A DNA stretch of 64,000 nt from Phoronis australis (taxonomy: Eukaryota > Phoronida > Phoronidae). Made by a program: the position numbers and the translations under genes. Of this stretch, positions 33,401 to 39,016 are shown one piece after another. Below the pieces are notes generated by a model. That model saw nothing but the letters and a program-made list of their open reading frames with translations. It made no database searches and had not been told where the DNA came from. Location: positions 514,701-578,700 of the forward strand of contig NMRA01000087.1 of the NCBI GenBank assembly GCA_002633005.1. The letters run 5' to 3'. Position 1 is the first letter of the stretch. Each line of letters starts with the position of its first letter.

Positions 33401-34289
33401 AAAATCTCTTCTCATCTGTGTAAGAAGTAAGTAAAGGCCAATTTTTTGCGGTAAGTAATCTAAATCGAAAGTTTGCTTATTGGACAGAACGCGGGTTTAT
33501 AGCCGCTTTAAAAAATAATCAACTGATTTTAGTGAATGTCTGGGAGTCAAGGGTTAGAATTGACGATTTGCAATGAAATTGCAAAAACAAAATGTATTTT
33601 GTTGTTTTATACCTCTGGTATAGCTAAAAATTCCAAAAAGTTTGTCCCATCTAACAACAATTAGACGTTTTTCCTCCGTAAACCCCAGAATGTCCCTTAA
33701 GAGAGATTAAACCAGATAATAAGGTTGAAATTATTACGTCGAGAGAAGAACAAAAATAAAACAAAGCAAAATTTTCCAGTTGTAGCCATACAACAAGAGC
33801 TTATTAGCAGAAGTTATAAGTAATCTGAACATCCCAATTTCCATGCATTGCTGGACTGTTCTTGTTGAAATAATCATGGATGAGTTCAATAATGGATTCC
33901 CAAATAACTTTTTCCTGAGAATTCAATATAGAATTTCAAGTTTATCTCTGAAGTTTTGGTTGTGCGCCACAAAATGGCTGAATAACGCTGAACTTATCAT
34001 TGGGTTGAACATTACCCAGCGTGTTTTTAGTGATGTCAACTCATTTTGAGCTCTTATTAGATGGATACAATGGAACGAGTAAATTAATATTTTGAGAGTC
34101 ACGAATAAAATTGATAATCTATTCTTCGGTGCTTTACAGCTTAATAAATTGCGCAAAACTGTAACAATTCAAATCGCCACCTATGACTGCTGCAAGGGCA
34201 TTTCTATAACAAAAACTTCAAAGAAATATCGCCTTACCTGCAAGTAAGCAAACGATAGTGAAAACGGGCACCTGCGTGCCGCAGCCCAT
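1..34289 (-). CDS. Polycystin-1-like receptor-channel (PKD1-like), 26 readable exons, 3' end beyond the window
   Basis: Exons, in transcript order: 34238-34289, 31796-32368, 29170-30855, 27259-28883, 25749-25784, 25058-25189, 24499-24589, 23546-23726, 21911-22165, 20832-20923, 18558-18705, 11276-11499, 10688-10874, 9774-9892, 9155-9385, 8666-8836, 8109-8269, 7232-7896, 6934-7073, 6424-6571, 5828-6082, 5246-5420, 4298-4495, 3968-4108, 1461-1719, 1-431. Nearly all joins keep frame with GT/AG borders. Domain order is signal peptide, LamG, WSC, PKD repeats, REJ, GAIN/GPS, TM1, PLAT, membrane block, TOP domain, channel core. This order and the 11 hydrophobic segments match polycystin-1 family proteins, which act as self-cleaved membrane receptor-channels, often with a polycystin-2 partner. 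The start is the ATG that opens a signal peptide. The family call is firm. Orthology to human PKD1 rather than a PKD1L paralogue is not settled. The last part of the C-terminus lies left of position 1. Confidence 0.9.
432..1460 (-). other. Last readable PKD1-like intron
   Basis: About 1 kb between exons 25 and 26. It is AT-rich, with an imperfect CCACTACCACC-type trinucleotide patch near 1,310-1,400. I see no gene, RNA or clear mobile element in it. Confidence 0.5.
1461..1719 (-). CDS. PKD1-like exon 25: channel core, helices S2-S3
   Basis: Acceptor TTTTCAG, phase 0. The translation reads VFRLFSYVGSFGLLVLSAEI, then YVIFLIYFLQREVKLI (S2), then FWNFVEFATLVCSLIAIVMY (S3). It follows exon 24 without a break in the family pattern. 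Donor TCTA|GTGAGT, phase 1. Confidence 0.92.
2302..2590 (-). repeat. tRNA-derived SINE-like element
   Basis: On the minus strand, bases 2579-2569 read TGGTGCAGTGG, a full match to the polymerase III A box. Bases 2534-2526 read GTTCGAGTC, a full match to the B box, about 35 bases downstream as in tRNA genes. A non-tRNA body follows toward lower coordinates and stops at CTGGATCCGCCACTG, a motif shared with the end of the MITE at 31.6-31.8 kb. No tRNA clover-leaf could be folded, so it is called a SINE, not a tRNA gene. Exact ends are uncertain. Confidence 0.55.
3690..3960. repeat. Dispersed repeat, copy A
   Basis: This stretch, including GACTGTTCGTTATGGCTTGC and further phrases to about 3,960, is a diverged direct copy of 33,290-33,550. 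It ends only a few bases from the donor of exon 24. The family was not recognised. Both copies sit in introns of the same gene. Confidence 0.55.
3968..4108 (-). CDS. PKD1-like exon 24: TOP domain, part 3
   Basis: The translation reads QDWVDLNTRAVFVEFALFSA, then NTNLFASVQMVLEFMSTG and AVTKVEVK. The 'W.D..TRAVFVEF.LF.AN.NLF' run is a polycystin hallmark. Phase 0 at both ends; donor AAG|GTACAT. The undefined base at 4110 lies inside the acceptor (C-N-G), and the glycine-rich segment expected before this exon was not found. Confidence 0.88.
4298..4495 (-). CDS. PKD1-like exon 23: TOP domain, part 2
   Basis: The translation includes DSCKIQPLFQAHIDFCRSEY, which carries the two conserved cysteines of the TOP domain, then FPGWVTPSNG and SPWVYQSSLKLKNAPYPG. 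Acceptor TTTCTAG; donor CCAG|GTAAAC, phase 1. The next exon found starts in phase 0, so something is missing between them. Confidence 0.88.
5112..5160. repeat. GGTC microsatellite
   Basis: About twelve tandem GGTC units with one substitution (TAGGTC near the start). It lies in the intron between exons 22 and 23. Confidence 0.95.
5246..5420 (-). CDS. PKD1-like exon 22: TOP (polycystin extracellular) domain, part 1
   Basis: The translation reads ISKVEQFWSWISAGLMPSLY, then WYNGKMLNWREALM and RIRQLRVKN. The 'FW.W....L.P.L' and 'R.RQLR' runs are landmarks of the extracellular domain between S1 and S2 of polycystins. Acceptor TTGCACAG; donor AACG|GTGAGC, phase 1. The first few residues depend on which splice pair is used with exon 21. 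Confidence 0.88.
5828..6082 (-). CDS. PKD1-like exon 21: cytoplasmic loop and transmembrane helix S1
   Basis: The translation includes STIKPPDPELLAAAREERLK, a charged amphipathic stretch typical of this loop, then helix KSIIVYILFLLVLFFIAH and the start of the extracellular TOP domain (TFAANLKKMF). Two donors are possible: TTG|GTAAAC at 5828 (phase 1) or GGG|GTTGGT at 5832 (phase 0). The second joins exon 22 without a stop, unless exon 22 starts a few bases later. Confidence 0.85.
6424..6571 (-). CDS. PKD1-like exon 20: end of TM5 and cytoplasmic loop
   Basis: The translation reads VFAIAAFISCILKKPELEEE, then an acidic and polar loop to SKKINTE. The first part completes TM5 directly after the 'QPIK' of exon 19. 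Acceptor ATTGTAG; donor GGAAG|GTAAGT, phase 1. Confidence 0.9.
6934..7073 (-). CDS. PKD1-like exon 19: transmembrane helices 4-5
   Basis: The translation reads LCFFSVVTCAFFTILYSMEW, then a charged loop and WLTTFILSFFQSVVVVQPIK. The 'W...F..S..QS...QP.K' run is strongly conserved in polycystin-1 proteins between TM4 and TM5. Acceptor ATTTTTCAG phase 1; donor AAG|GTATAC phase 0. Confidence 0.92.
7232..7896 (-). CDS. PKD1-like exon 18: post-PLAT segment and transmembrane helices 2-3
   Basis: 222 residues. It opens KFFFLVNRWLAVEEDDG, the conserved end of the PLAT region, then LTNDHLWFSVVSRPTRSNFT, which precedes TM2 in polycystins. Two hydrophobic helices follow, around CVSLLFCTMITNCMWF and SIASTLIVFPVNLILVTIF. 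A lysine-rich cytoplasmic loop follows, and the start of TM4 (LPWWSVILGWI) closes the exon. Acceptor CTCTAG in phase 2; donor ATAC|GTAAGT in phase 1. Confidence 0.92.
8109..8269 (-). CDS. PKD1-like exon 17: PLAT domain, second half
   Basis: The translation reads GFKRGSIMNFLLSVEASLGS, VTMLRIWHDNSADRNKKSW and YLDQIEVTDLQTGQK. The 'LRIWHDNS....SWYLDQIEV' run is the conserved end of the PLAT fold. Acceptor CAATTAAG; donor CAAAA|GTAAGT, phase 2, matching the next exon. Confidence 0.9.
8666..8836 (-). CDS. PKD1-like exon 16: PLAT domain, first half
   Basis: Fifty-seven codons, phase 0 (acceptor AATTTCAG, donor AAAG|GTGTAA). The translation reads YHYQLSVYTSMKKNAGTESN, VSFIICGDMEDTG and VRKLSDGNRK. 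This is the 'Y.L.VYT...AGT.S.V.F.I.G' pattern of PLAT domains, which sit in the cytoplasm after TM1 in polycystin-1 and bind lipids or partner proteins. Confidence 0.9.
9155..9385 (-). CDS. PKD1-like exon 15: GPS cleavage site and first transmembrane helix
   Basis: The exon opens VGPLTSVSKTQCLCTHLTAF, the canonical second half of the GPS. In this family, cleavage falls between L and T of the 'HLT' tripeptide, splitting the protein into a large ectodomain and a membrane part. A hydrophobic helix follows (VFSTVISILVLYFGLLVWA), ended by basic residues. All catalytic GPS residues are present, so self-cleavage is expected. Phase 0 at both ends. Confidence 0.93.
9774..9892 (-). CDS. PKD1-like exon 14: first half of the GPS motif
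   Basis: Acceptor TTTATAG, phase 1 in, phase 0 out (ACA|GTGAGT). The translation includes VLFSQSETNHTYNLRMF and the GPS hallmark CKFWNESTETWSSDGCT, with the expected two cysteines and two tryptophans. It joins directly to the second GPS half in exon 15. Confidence 0.9.
10688..10874 (-). CDS. PKD1-like exon 13: last GAIN strands before the GPS
   Basis: Acceptor CATTTCAG, phase 0. The translation reads VFVKYHSFPNETYYDYKTKV, then EDYHFTVFPSMNITRLNGTY and YIGIKLAG. It is the continuous beta-rich segment just upstream of the GPS. The donor is GGCTG|GTGAGT (phase 1), matching exon 14. Confidence 0.8.
11276..11499 (-). CDS. PKD1-like exon 12: GAIN domain
   Basis: The translation includes LIEELQWHVLNLRNNATC and YHSIVLAQNDSSLHVILRPE. 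The 'NSSLHVxLxPE' strand fits the end of the GAIN domain. The donor GAA|GTAAGA (phase 0) joins exon 13 in frame. The start at 11499 was chosen because it keeps phase 1 from exon 11. The better-looking acceptor near 11545 would run into a stop. Confidence 0.7.
12334..15610 (+). CDS. Secreted PAN/Apple plus jacalin-like lectin protein, three exons, nested in the PKD1-like gene
   Basis: Exons 12334-12676, 14197-14494 and 15310-15610 join in frame to 313 residues (phases 1 and 2; borders CCA|GTAAGT, CTTTTCAG|GG, ACGG|GTAGGC, TTTTTTCAG|A). Residues 1-19 are a signal peptide (MVFFFGALSLCLSISSVYA). Residues about 20-105 have spaced cysteines (KRCAHF, ICVWKCVTDDFC, GVCLKHC) in a PAN/Apple-like pattern. 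A Ser/Thr-rich linker follows. The C-terminal about 145 residues match a jacalin-like fold: KINGIRLNYDN, GTEIKLQRDEYIHQVSLVF, then LATNLANFGPYGQ and FAGAFSSAAVHQLTLGL. Jacalin-like domains bind sugars, so a secreted lectin is likely. The ATG was chosen because it opens the signal peptide. No transcript evidence is available here; the PAN call is less firm than the lectin call. Confidence 0.78.
12677..14196 (+). other. Intron 1 of the lectin gene
   Basis: This 1.5 kb non-coding stretch starts with GTAAGT and ends with a pyrimidine-rich CTTTTCAG. At 12,705-12,975 it holds a degenerate repeat with the recurring phrases 'GTCTACACG', 'GTCCACACGAG' and 'GTTTTCAAAA'. That wording is typical of hAT-like MITEs, but no clear ends were found. 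A short CTCTCTCTCT run lies near 13,510. No other coding signal was seen. Confidence 0.4.
15137..15214. repeat. 39-bp tandem duplication
   Basis: Two adjacent copies of a 39-base unit beginning TGAAAATAGATGGG differ at only one position. Such high identity suggests a recent duplication. It lies in intron 2 of the lectin gene, about 95 bases before exon 3. Confidence 0.9.
15774..15779 (+). promoter_or_regulatory. Probable polyadenylation signal of the lectin gene
   Basis: AATAAA lies about 165 bases after the stop codon of the lectin gene on the same strand, in an otherwise non-coding AT-rich stretch. It is the first such hexamer I see after the stop. Confidence 0.5.
15780..18557. other. Intron sequence of the PKD1-like gene after the nested lectin gene
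   Basis: About 2.8 kb without a convincing gene. There are a few short ORFs, one undefined base at 17,423, and a G-rich degenerate repeat at 18,124-18,210 (units like GTGGGTCGAGGA). The 120-codon minus-strand ORF at 17,125-17,484 matches no family I know and contains the undefined base, so it is not called. Confidence 0.4.
18558..18705 (-). CDS. PKD1-like exon 11: GAIN domain 'NPYTWD' segment
   Basis: Acceptor GTTTCAG, phase 0 start, phase 1 end (TTCAAG|GTGCCG). The translation includes KTNPYTWDTSGKAVDSGVL, then LEYTDPDGNPIPM and EPVELWIQG. The 'NPYxWD ... V.S.V..L ... D..G..I ... PV.L.I' pattern is a strong signature of the polycystin GAIN domain. The intron that follows is 7 kb and carries the lectin gene on the other strand. 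Confidence 0.85.
18706..20831 (-). other. PKD1-like intron 10
   Basis: About 2.1 kb between exons 10 and 11. A locally GC-richer patch at 20,000-20,400 stands out from its AT-rich surroundings and has a short minus-strand ORF (QWVTAHEDHH), but I cannot assign it to a family. No other feature was seen. Confidence 0.35.
20832..20923 (-). CDS. PKD1-like exon 10: GAIN beta strand
   Basis: Acceptor TTTATTTCAG joins in phase 1. The translation is EKQQMNSDAGSFQMPNSALS then GNKSVSTK. The 'FQ(M/L)P' strand is typical of this part of the GAIN domain. The donor is CCAAA|GTAGGT (phase 0), which matches exon 11 exactly. Confidence 0.7.
21366..21655. mobile_element. Fold-back MITE with long terminal inverted repeats
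   Basis: The left arm (from CTAGAAATTTTCGGTGATTG) and the right arm (ending at CTAG, 21,655) are imperfect inverted copies of each other over about 85 bases. Both contain TGGCTGCC.TCTTCATCA and TGGAGCTCTTGAAAATA. About 120 bases lie between them. No target duplication or ORF was seen. It lies in the intron between exons 9 and 10. Confidence 0.7.
21911..22165 (-). CDS. PKD1-like exon 9: GAIN domain
   Basis: The translation includes NLPSSLEEASSTACRIT, LVTNNAMGAASSVSDVL and LELSSPSLTVKLQKL. The last run is the typical polycystin pattern where the 'LxSPSLxVKL' strand opens the beta half of the GAIN domain. The donor is ACAG|GTTAGT (phase 1). The start is uncertain, between 22165 (phase 1) and 22172 (phase 0), because an in-frame stop lies just upstream. 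Confidence 0.65.
22803..22902. repeat. 50-bp tandem duplication
   Basis: Two adjacent 50-base units share TTCGAAA.GAC.CCGAAAT and GCTACGTAA, with several substitutions. It lies in the intron between exons 8 and 9. Confidence 0.8.
22997..23151. mobile_element. Short MITE-like element
   Basis: The ends are inverted repeats of about 22 bases with a few mismatches: GGGTTGCATAAAACTT on the left and AACTTTTATGCAACTGGG on the right. The total length is about 155 bases, with no coding capacity. It is typical of small non-autonomous DNA transposons. No clear target duplication was identified. Confidence 0.6.
23546..23726 (-). CDS. PKD1-like exon 8: GAIN domain with a polybasic loop
   Basis: It follows acceptor TACTTAG and begins TMINAISNLLPSDVDPPQQ, then has an exposed loop ARRRRRSVEQ that looks like a furin-type site, and a charged tail. 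Two donors are possible: AACT|GTAAGA at 23546 (strong, phase 2) or GAAG|GTCAGG at 23601 (weaker, phase 1). Only the second joins exon 9 in frame with the acceptor at 22165, so the 3' end of this exon, or a missed small exon, is unresolved. Confidence 0.6.
24499..24589 (-). CDS. PKD1-like exon 7: GAIN domain helices
   Basis: Thirty codons plus one base (acceptor CTTCCAG, donor GGAA|GTGAGT). The translation runs VAAASALKNVGSAAKNF and QPLDNVKSVAG. It continues the alanine-rich helical GAIN region and ends in phase 1. Confidence 0.7.
25058..25189 (-). CDS. PKD1-like exon 6: GAIN domain helices
   Basis: Forty-four codons, phase 0 at both ends (acceptor CTTATAG, donor AGTAAG|GTAAAT). The translation is helix-forming, with MRAKMLGALNQVSNKLDNF and ALKFVTDVKDEVSSDSK. 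This resembles the helical half of the GAIN domain that precedes the GPS in polycystin-1 and adhesion receptors. Confidence 0.7.
25749..25784 (-). CDS. PKD1-like exon 5: 12-codon micro-exon in the GAIN domain
   Basis: Thirty-six bases between TTATTGCAG and AAAG|GTAAAT encode TNETDAKATRSK, phase 0 on both sides. It continues the helical GAIN segment between exons 4 and 6. The clean signals and frame support it, though skipping it would also keep the frame. Confidence 0.65.
25785..27258 (-). other. PKD1-like intron 4
   Basis: About 1.5 kb between exons 4 and 5, AT-rich. I found no gene or recognisable mobile element. Short ORFs on both strands look like chance. Confidence 0.4.
27259..28883 (-). 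CDS. PKD1-like exon 4: PKD repeat with a long insert, then REJ region
   Basis: The exon starts in a PKD repeat (IYEFDFGDGTEM). That repeat is interrupted by roughly 160 residues rich in Thr, Ser and Asn with the dibasic site ENRQKRSAEV, and it resumes as LKHSYKIAGEYEVKLTVHNQ. The remainder matches the REJ (receptor for egg jelly) region: PLFTLPPRTLSYGLYKLSVY, then VKIRGESIRTV and DMGDSRDPDV. The end (EAITNLDSLLESGDTTAVL) starts the helical part of the GAIN domain. The REJ part is shorter than the roughly 500 residues usual for the family. It is phase 1 at the start and phase 0 at the end (GCAGGG|GTGAGT). Confidence 0.85.
29170..30855 (-). CDS. PKD1-like exon 3: WSC domain followed by PKD repeats
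   Basis: 562 codons, phase 1 at both ends. The first about 75 residues form a WSC-type module: LLGCVSGYD, then paired cysteines in DCRKRC, KGKSCNCF and TDTC, ending EWFVYRV. Several Ig-like PKD repeats follow, recognised by DFGDG-type turns and the closing aromatic pattern: FVIDFGDGH...HAWTAEGMYEVNV, VFVDYGDGS...SHTYNALGFYRVSI and ALFDFGNGT...HIFSDYGIYTVTV. One or two more divergent repeats lie between them. Many N-x-S/T sites suggest a glycosylated ectodomain. The acceptor is CATGTAG and the donor AAAGG|GTAAGA. Confidence 0.85.
31626..31769. mobile_element. 144-bp MITE with 5-bp target duplication
   Basis: The element starts CAGTGGCGGATTTAAGG and ends ATCCTGGATCTGCCGCTG, which are inverted repeats of each other with a few mismatches. 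The bases ATAGT occur directly on both sides (31,621-31,625 and 31,770-31,774), a target duplication. It has no coding capacity. It sits in the intron only about 20 bases past the donor of exon 2. Confidence 0.8.
31796..32368 (-). CDS. PKD1-like exon 2: LamG/pentraxin-like (concanavalin-fold) domain
   Basis: 191 codons, phase 1 at both ends. The translation reads WSFEGDV near the start, then DGFTVSFLLKPS, FEVGVSRGSTKWTV, GEWAFITFVWNRDQLQVYVD and LNFGIKNLNFWNTALNEDI. This is the strand pattern of LamG-like jelly-roll domains, including the tryptophan-bearing strand before the loop that says how much the domain is seen. In polycystin-like proteins such N-terminal modules are thought to bind glycans or matrix. 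An ORF continues past the real donor (TCAG|GTAAGC) into a MITE in the intron, so its last residues are not part of the protein. Confidence 0.8.
32369..34237 (-). other. PKD1-like intron 1
   Basis: About 1.9 kb between the signal-peptide exon and the LamG exon. Apart from the dispersed repeat at 33.3-33.55 kb I see nothing of note. Confidence 0.4.
33290..33550. repeat. Dispersed repeat, copy B
   Basis: It is a diverged direct copy of 3,690-3,960 with shared phrases such as ATGACTGTTCGC, CGTGTCATTTTATGCA and GCGTGGTCTCAA. It lies in intron 1 of the PKD1-like gene. No coding capacity was seen. Confidence 0.55.
34238..34289 (-). CDS. PKD1-like exon 1: start codon and signal peptide
   Basis: Translation begins MGCGTQVPVFTIVCLLA, a short polar start followed by a hydrophobic run typical of a signal peptide. 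The exon ends at CAG|GTAAGG and leaves one base (phase 1), which joins the next exon in frame as a glycine codon. The 1.87 kb intron 1 follows. No TATA box or other promoter element could be assigned upstream with confidence. Confidence 0.8.
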
Positions 34290-35228
34290 CTTCCAAGTCG
34301 TATTCTGCGGCTCAAGTCGCCAGACTTGGCAAGTTGTTCGGCTCCTTTTCTCATGAATTTTTAATCATGTGATAATTACATTGTAGTCATATCATTATTT
34401 AATTAAAAATGTTACGAAATAATTAGATGTGTGATTACAGCACGCAATATGTTAATCTCCGTCGATGTACGAGATTCCACTAATGGTGTTTTGAAGGAGT
34501 CACGCAATGTCAAATTAAACGTAGCTTGAATGCAAAACCGATGACAGACTACATAAACGAATCTCAACAATACACCTAAGCACTCGCGTATGTAAATACC
34601 AATGACTCAACAAAATCGTGATTTTTAGCGTTGAAAGATCCAAACTTAGCTGACATAACCAGGAATGTTCAGCAGTAGGTCTAATGATCGACTGAACTAC
34701 GAAAAAAGCGACTGTGGGGTTGGGTTGTTCATTAAATAAGATAGCATGGCCATGCCACCTGACTGTGCCCTCATCTATAAGACTGTGGTAGGGATTGCTT
34801 CAAAGCAATCAAATCGGTCCACAATCGAAGCATCACAGAAAAGGAACTTATTTTGCTCTCTGAACGAGTTGTGATGTGTTCCAATTGTGAATGGAGAGTT
34901 GCTAGCTTTCGCATGACGTCCATCAGAAGCCTGATAGAACGTTTTATCCTCCACCTGAACAATCGCGGAAGACACCAAATCTGATTTCTTATCGCCGTTT
35001 CCAAATCAGCCAGCAGATCTGCGCTTTCTTTCCGAGAGAGGTCTACAGAAATATAATTTGTGGTTAAGCTCAGGTCATCCATGAGACTCACACGTGAATA
35101 ACGAGAAAATTAATTTAGCATTTTCATCAATTTCTGTTACTGCTCGTAAGAACGTTCGCCTTTAGCATCTGATTAGGCGTCGTATCCGCCTTCGAAAACA
35201 TTTAATAACTAAAATAATTTATTTCTTA

Positions 35229-35570
35229 AAAGGATACCAAACCCGGTTTTGGCGTATTAACACATACTAAAAACGACTTTCCTGCCAAGTTCTCTGAAAC
35301 AAAATGATGCTCTGCAACCCTCGACAACTCTCAAAAGTTTTGAGGAAAATTTGAAAACTGCCAAGCGAGCAAGCGTGACTTACGCTTTAAGAGAATTACA
35401 CAGCACCTGCGGGAAAATACCCCTCACCAAGGGCAATACTGACCAATTTGTAGGAGAGGTTATGTGTTTTTAGTTAATTCCTGCTTTTATCTTTCAAGAT
35501 TGACACCAATGATGCTTCAGCGGGTGACAGAGCAAAGATTAGTTGAAATCATCAAAACGTGGTTTTGTAT
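35229..35570. repeat. Dispersed repeat family 2, copy A
   Basis: This stretch is a diverged direct copy of 42,950-43,300. It begins AAGGATACCAAA and shares TCTCAAAAGTTTTGAGG-like, TACGCTTTAA and TTTATCTTTCAAGAT phrases. The second copy follows directly after the BEL/Pao 3' LTR, so it may be part of a related element. The stretch from 34,290 to 35,228 has no recognised feature. Confidence 0.6.
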
Positions 35571-36029
35571 ACTTCTACGCATTGAGTGAGTGATAGTTTC
35601 TGTTCATCTCACGTACACGAGTGAAAAACGTGTCTCTGTTTGAAGGGTTTCTGCTCGGGAGGAAGTGATTTTCAAACGAGTGAAAATGGTTTTCAACTCG
35701 GATGGTAAAGCGCAAAAAAATAAAAACGAATAGAAAATTTGAAAATGTCAAAAATTCATGCCATCTTTGAGCCACCGTACTTCTCTGAAAGCATGGTTTA
35801 AGTAGTCTTAAAAGGTTAAATCTGTTATGCAATAAAATACTGTGGTCAATAGAATAGGTGCTAGACATGAAGTCCTAGTTGTTGTTCGCTGACTGTTTGA
35901 ACCAACTTCATCCGTGTGACAAACATCACGCTACCTCATGAAAACATGATATGTTGCTTACGAAATACGTATCGGGTAAAGAGAAGGACCTCTTTGGAAA
36001 AGGTAAAAATTTTGTACTTGTGTTACATT

Positions 36030-36400
36030 GAATTTATAGGTACACTAAAGTTTTTTCCAATTCCCAGAAAAGGTGTCCTTCAAAGTTTTTTCACGCAATA
36101 CATTTTCTCCAGCTCAGAATTCATTTACAGAAAAATGAATATTGGGTACATTTTGTTCCATTTCTTCCTACATATGCATTATGTAGCTAACAATAACAAA
36201 ATGATGAATAGAAGATCCTGTGTCTCTTAAAATCCAAGGATAACAAGATTGTGAGAAAAATCATTGGAAATTTGGATGTGACAGGTTTGAAGCAATCTTC
36301 TGAACTCCTTCTAAAAATCCTCTACACAACTGCATTCCTAGAAATACGCACCTGGATTTTGACTAAAACGGTGTAACCTGTATATTATTCTAAAATATTG
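36030..36400 (-). mobile_element. LINE 3'-end fragment (probable)
   Basis: Several phrases match the 3' part of the LINE at 53.9-54.3 kb in order and orientation: GTGTCTC.TAAA.TCCAAG, TTTTGACTAAAA and TTATTCTAAA. It appears to be an old fragment of the same L1-like family, just next to the TG microsatellite. Divergence is high. Confidence 0.4.
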
Positions 36401-36463
36401 CTTTTGTTGCTTGCTTGTATTGTGTTTTAGTATACTGTGGTCCTCAATAAAGTGTGTGCGTGT

Positions 36464-36752
<289 letters not shown>

Positions 36753-37252
36753 TACGTGGCTATTTATACAACCAGCTATGTTTTATTGTATTTTACAAAT
36801 TGTTACATAAGTTAATAAACTTATTATCTTTCTCTATCTCTCTAATCCCAATGCCGTTGTCCGTTTAATTTTGAGAGCGTACGCTTTCCAAACAAATTTA
36901 AAGAATATCGAATTAAATTCATGTATAAGATTTCTACTGGCGGTTTGGTAAGCTTGAAAACAAACGTCATTGTTGATGTAGAAAAAGGTTTTTTGTTGGA
37001 AACAGCTGTGAGATTTGACGACCGTTTAAAGTGTACATATCTAGTAGTCTAGTGCTGGGTCATTATCGGTTTTACGGCCGAAAAACGCATTTTTAAAATT
37101 ACTCGTGAAGTTATGAGCTTCAACTAGAGCCATAAACCAACAAAATCCGTTTTCATTTGTTGATTTTACTACAAATCGCATATTTTCGCAGTCTGCCAGA
37201 CTTTCGCTGAAATTAAGGCTGGTGACTTATTCATCAAAACCCGCTGTTTACC

Positions 37253-37390
37253 TCCGCCATTAGAGCGTTGGACTGCGACCACGTTGGTTACATGTTCGAT
37301 TCCGCGCTGAGGCTGATCTGAAATATTTTTCTCGCCGACAATGTCCACAGTGCCGAAAACTGGCTTGTAAAAGCACCTGAGTGACACTCA
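37253..37390 (+). repeat. tRNA-derived SINE
   Basis: The plus strand reads TTAGAGCGTTGGACTGCGAC, then a B box GTTCGATTC at 37,294-37,302. A body follows (CGCTGAGGCTGATCTGAAAT). The spacing and wording fit a tRNA-headed SINE. No full tRNA fold is possible. Surrounding sequence from 36,753 to 38,910 is otherwise without recognised features. Confidence 0.55.
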
Positions 37391-38916
37391 CTTTCAACAC
37401 CACAAAAAGTGCTTTCGGATTTATCTCTCCTGTTACGTGATGAATGCAGAGAACGAATTTGTGTCAAGTTTATTTGGTACCCGTTAGTCCTCATGTCTCA
37501 CTTCCTAATGCCATTATGTGTTTTCTCTCATTGCATGCAATCTACCTGTTTTTTATATTACAAAATTGTTGCTTTCGATATGCAAAAACGTGTTATTTTC
37601 TTCGTACACCTTGAAAGGCCTATAGGTAAAAAACTAAGAGGTCAACAAGTGCAAAATTGATGATTTTTTATCAGAGCCACACCACGATGACATACACAAA
37701 GTTTAACTTGAATCCGAAAGATGATCTCTACAGTGATTTTTTGAACTCTTTTGATTTTCTTGTGGAATGGCTTTTAACTTATTCGCTATGTGGGACTGCG
37801 TCATGCAATCTGCCACTGCTCTCTTCTCTCTGCTCTGTGGTCAACATGGAATTCGACGATCCACCTACTGTTGGATTTTTTCTTCGTTGCAATGTTCTTA
37901 GGGCCAAACCTTTTGGTATAAAAGGTCTGAGGGAAAACGAAAAGGTCTAGAAATGTTGTGGTGGCATTGATAGAGAATTAAATTAGAAGGCTGGCGGTTA
38001 AAAAACAATACTGACATGTCGGCCTTGTAACTGATCTCACTTTTTAATGGTAAGTTCTGCTGTAAAAAATGAGCTGGGCACATACAGTGTACCACTCACT
38101 GGTTGAAACTATAATTATTCTACACTGTATGTGATGCCGTCAGTACAATTTGACGCCTTGTCATTTTTTCAGAATCTTAATGTTTGAAGAGATGAAAAAG
38201 ACCACTTCGGAAGGACCTTCAGAAAATCCTTAGGTACACTGCCGTAGGTGACATGGAGGTATCCTGAAGAGCACGATCACTTCCGCAGTAGGAAAAAGTT
38301 AACATTCACACCGCCAGCACGAATCTGTTAACCGGATTTGTCTTGATCAGATATCACCGATTATTGAGGACTGCTTCACATATATTTTTATGGTCAACTG
38401 GTAACTTATCAAAGTTTGTTTATTAAAATTGGTTAATGACTTGAAAATTTATTTATTCGCATAAAAAACAACAAGGCAAATGGATACTTGTGCGGAATAT
38501 CATTTTTCGTATCTCCTGTAAGTCTCGTGAGTCAGTGAGACGAAAACAATGTTCCAAAATCTGTTAGTTCAATGGTCACAGATTGCATGTCTAACCCTAT
38601 TGTTATACACGAAAGAGGATTTAACGATCGAAGTCAGCAAATTTCCGTCTTCGTGTCTAACTTGGTCTTATATTCCTGAGGCTGTAGTTCCTGATCGTCA
38701 TTTCCGCATCCGGTGACAGTCGCAATAACCACGACTTCTGCAGCATGGTCGCTAACATCGGTGGATCGACGGCCATCGCGCAAGTACATACATATAAAAT
38801 GTGATCCACCACGTGAACAGTCTGAGTGAAGTATTTAAAAAATCTGTCGAAAAATGAAAAAAACTTAGGAATTCGAAGCGTATGAGATAAATACAAAACG
38901 TACCTCGATTGGCGTA

Positions 38917-39015
38917 GATGAAGTAATATCCCACCCGACATTATTCCGCGTATCGACCTCGACCTTCTCTTTCGGTCGATACGCGGAATAATGTCTCATG
39001 TGATATTACTTCATC
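38917..39015. repeat. Perfect-ended long hairpin
   Basis: Arms 38,917-38,958 and 38,974-39,015 are inverted copies with 14 plus 20-21 matching bases around a 7-base mismatch, and a 15-base loop. The inner part of the stem contains ATTATTCCGCGTATCGACC. The hairpin stops two bases before the left end of the DNA transposon at 39,017. Confidence 0.9.
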
Positions 39016-39016
39016 T

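Noticed and set aside
34771-35091. 106-codon minus-strand ORF upstream of the polycystin start
   Set aside because: It matches no known family and has no splice connection to exon 1; left unassigned.
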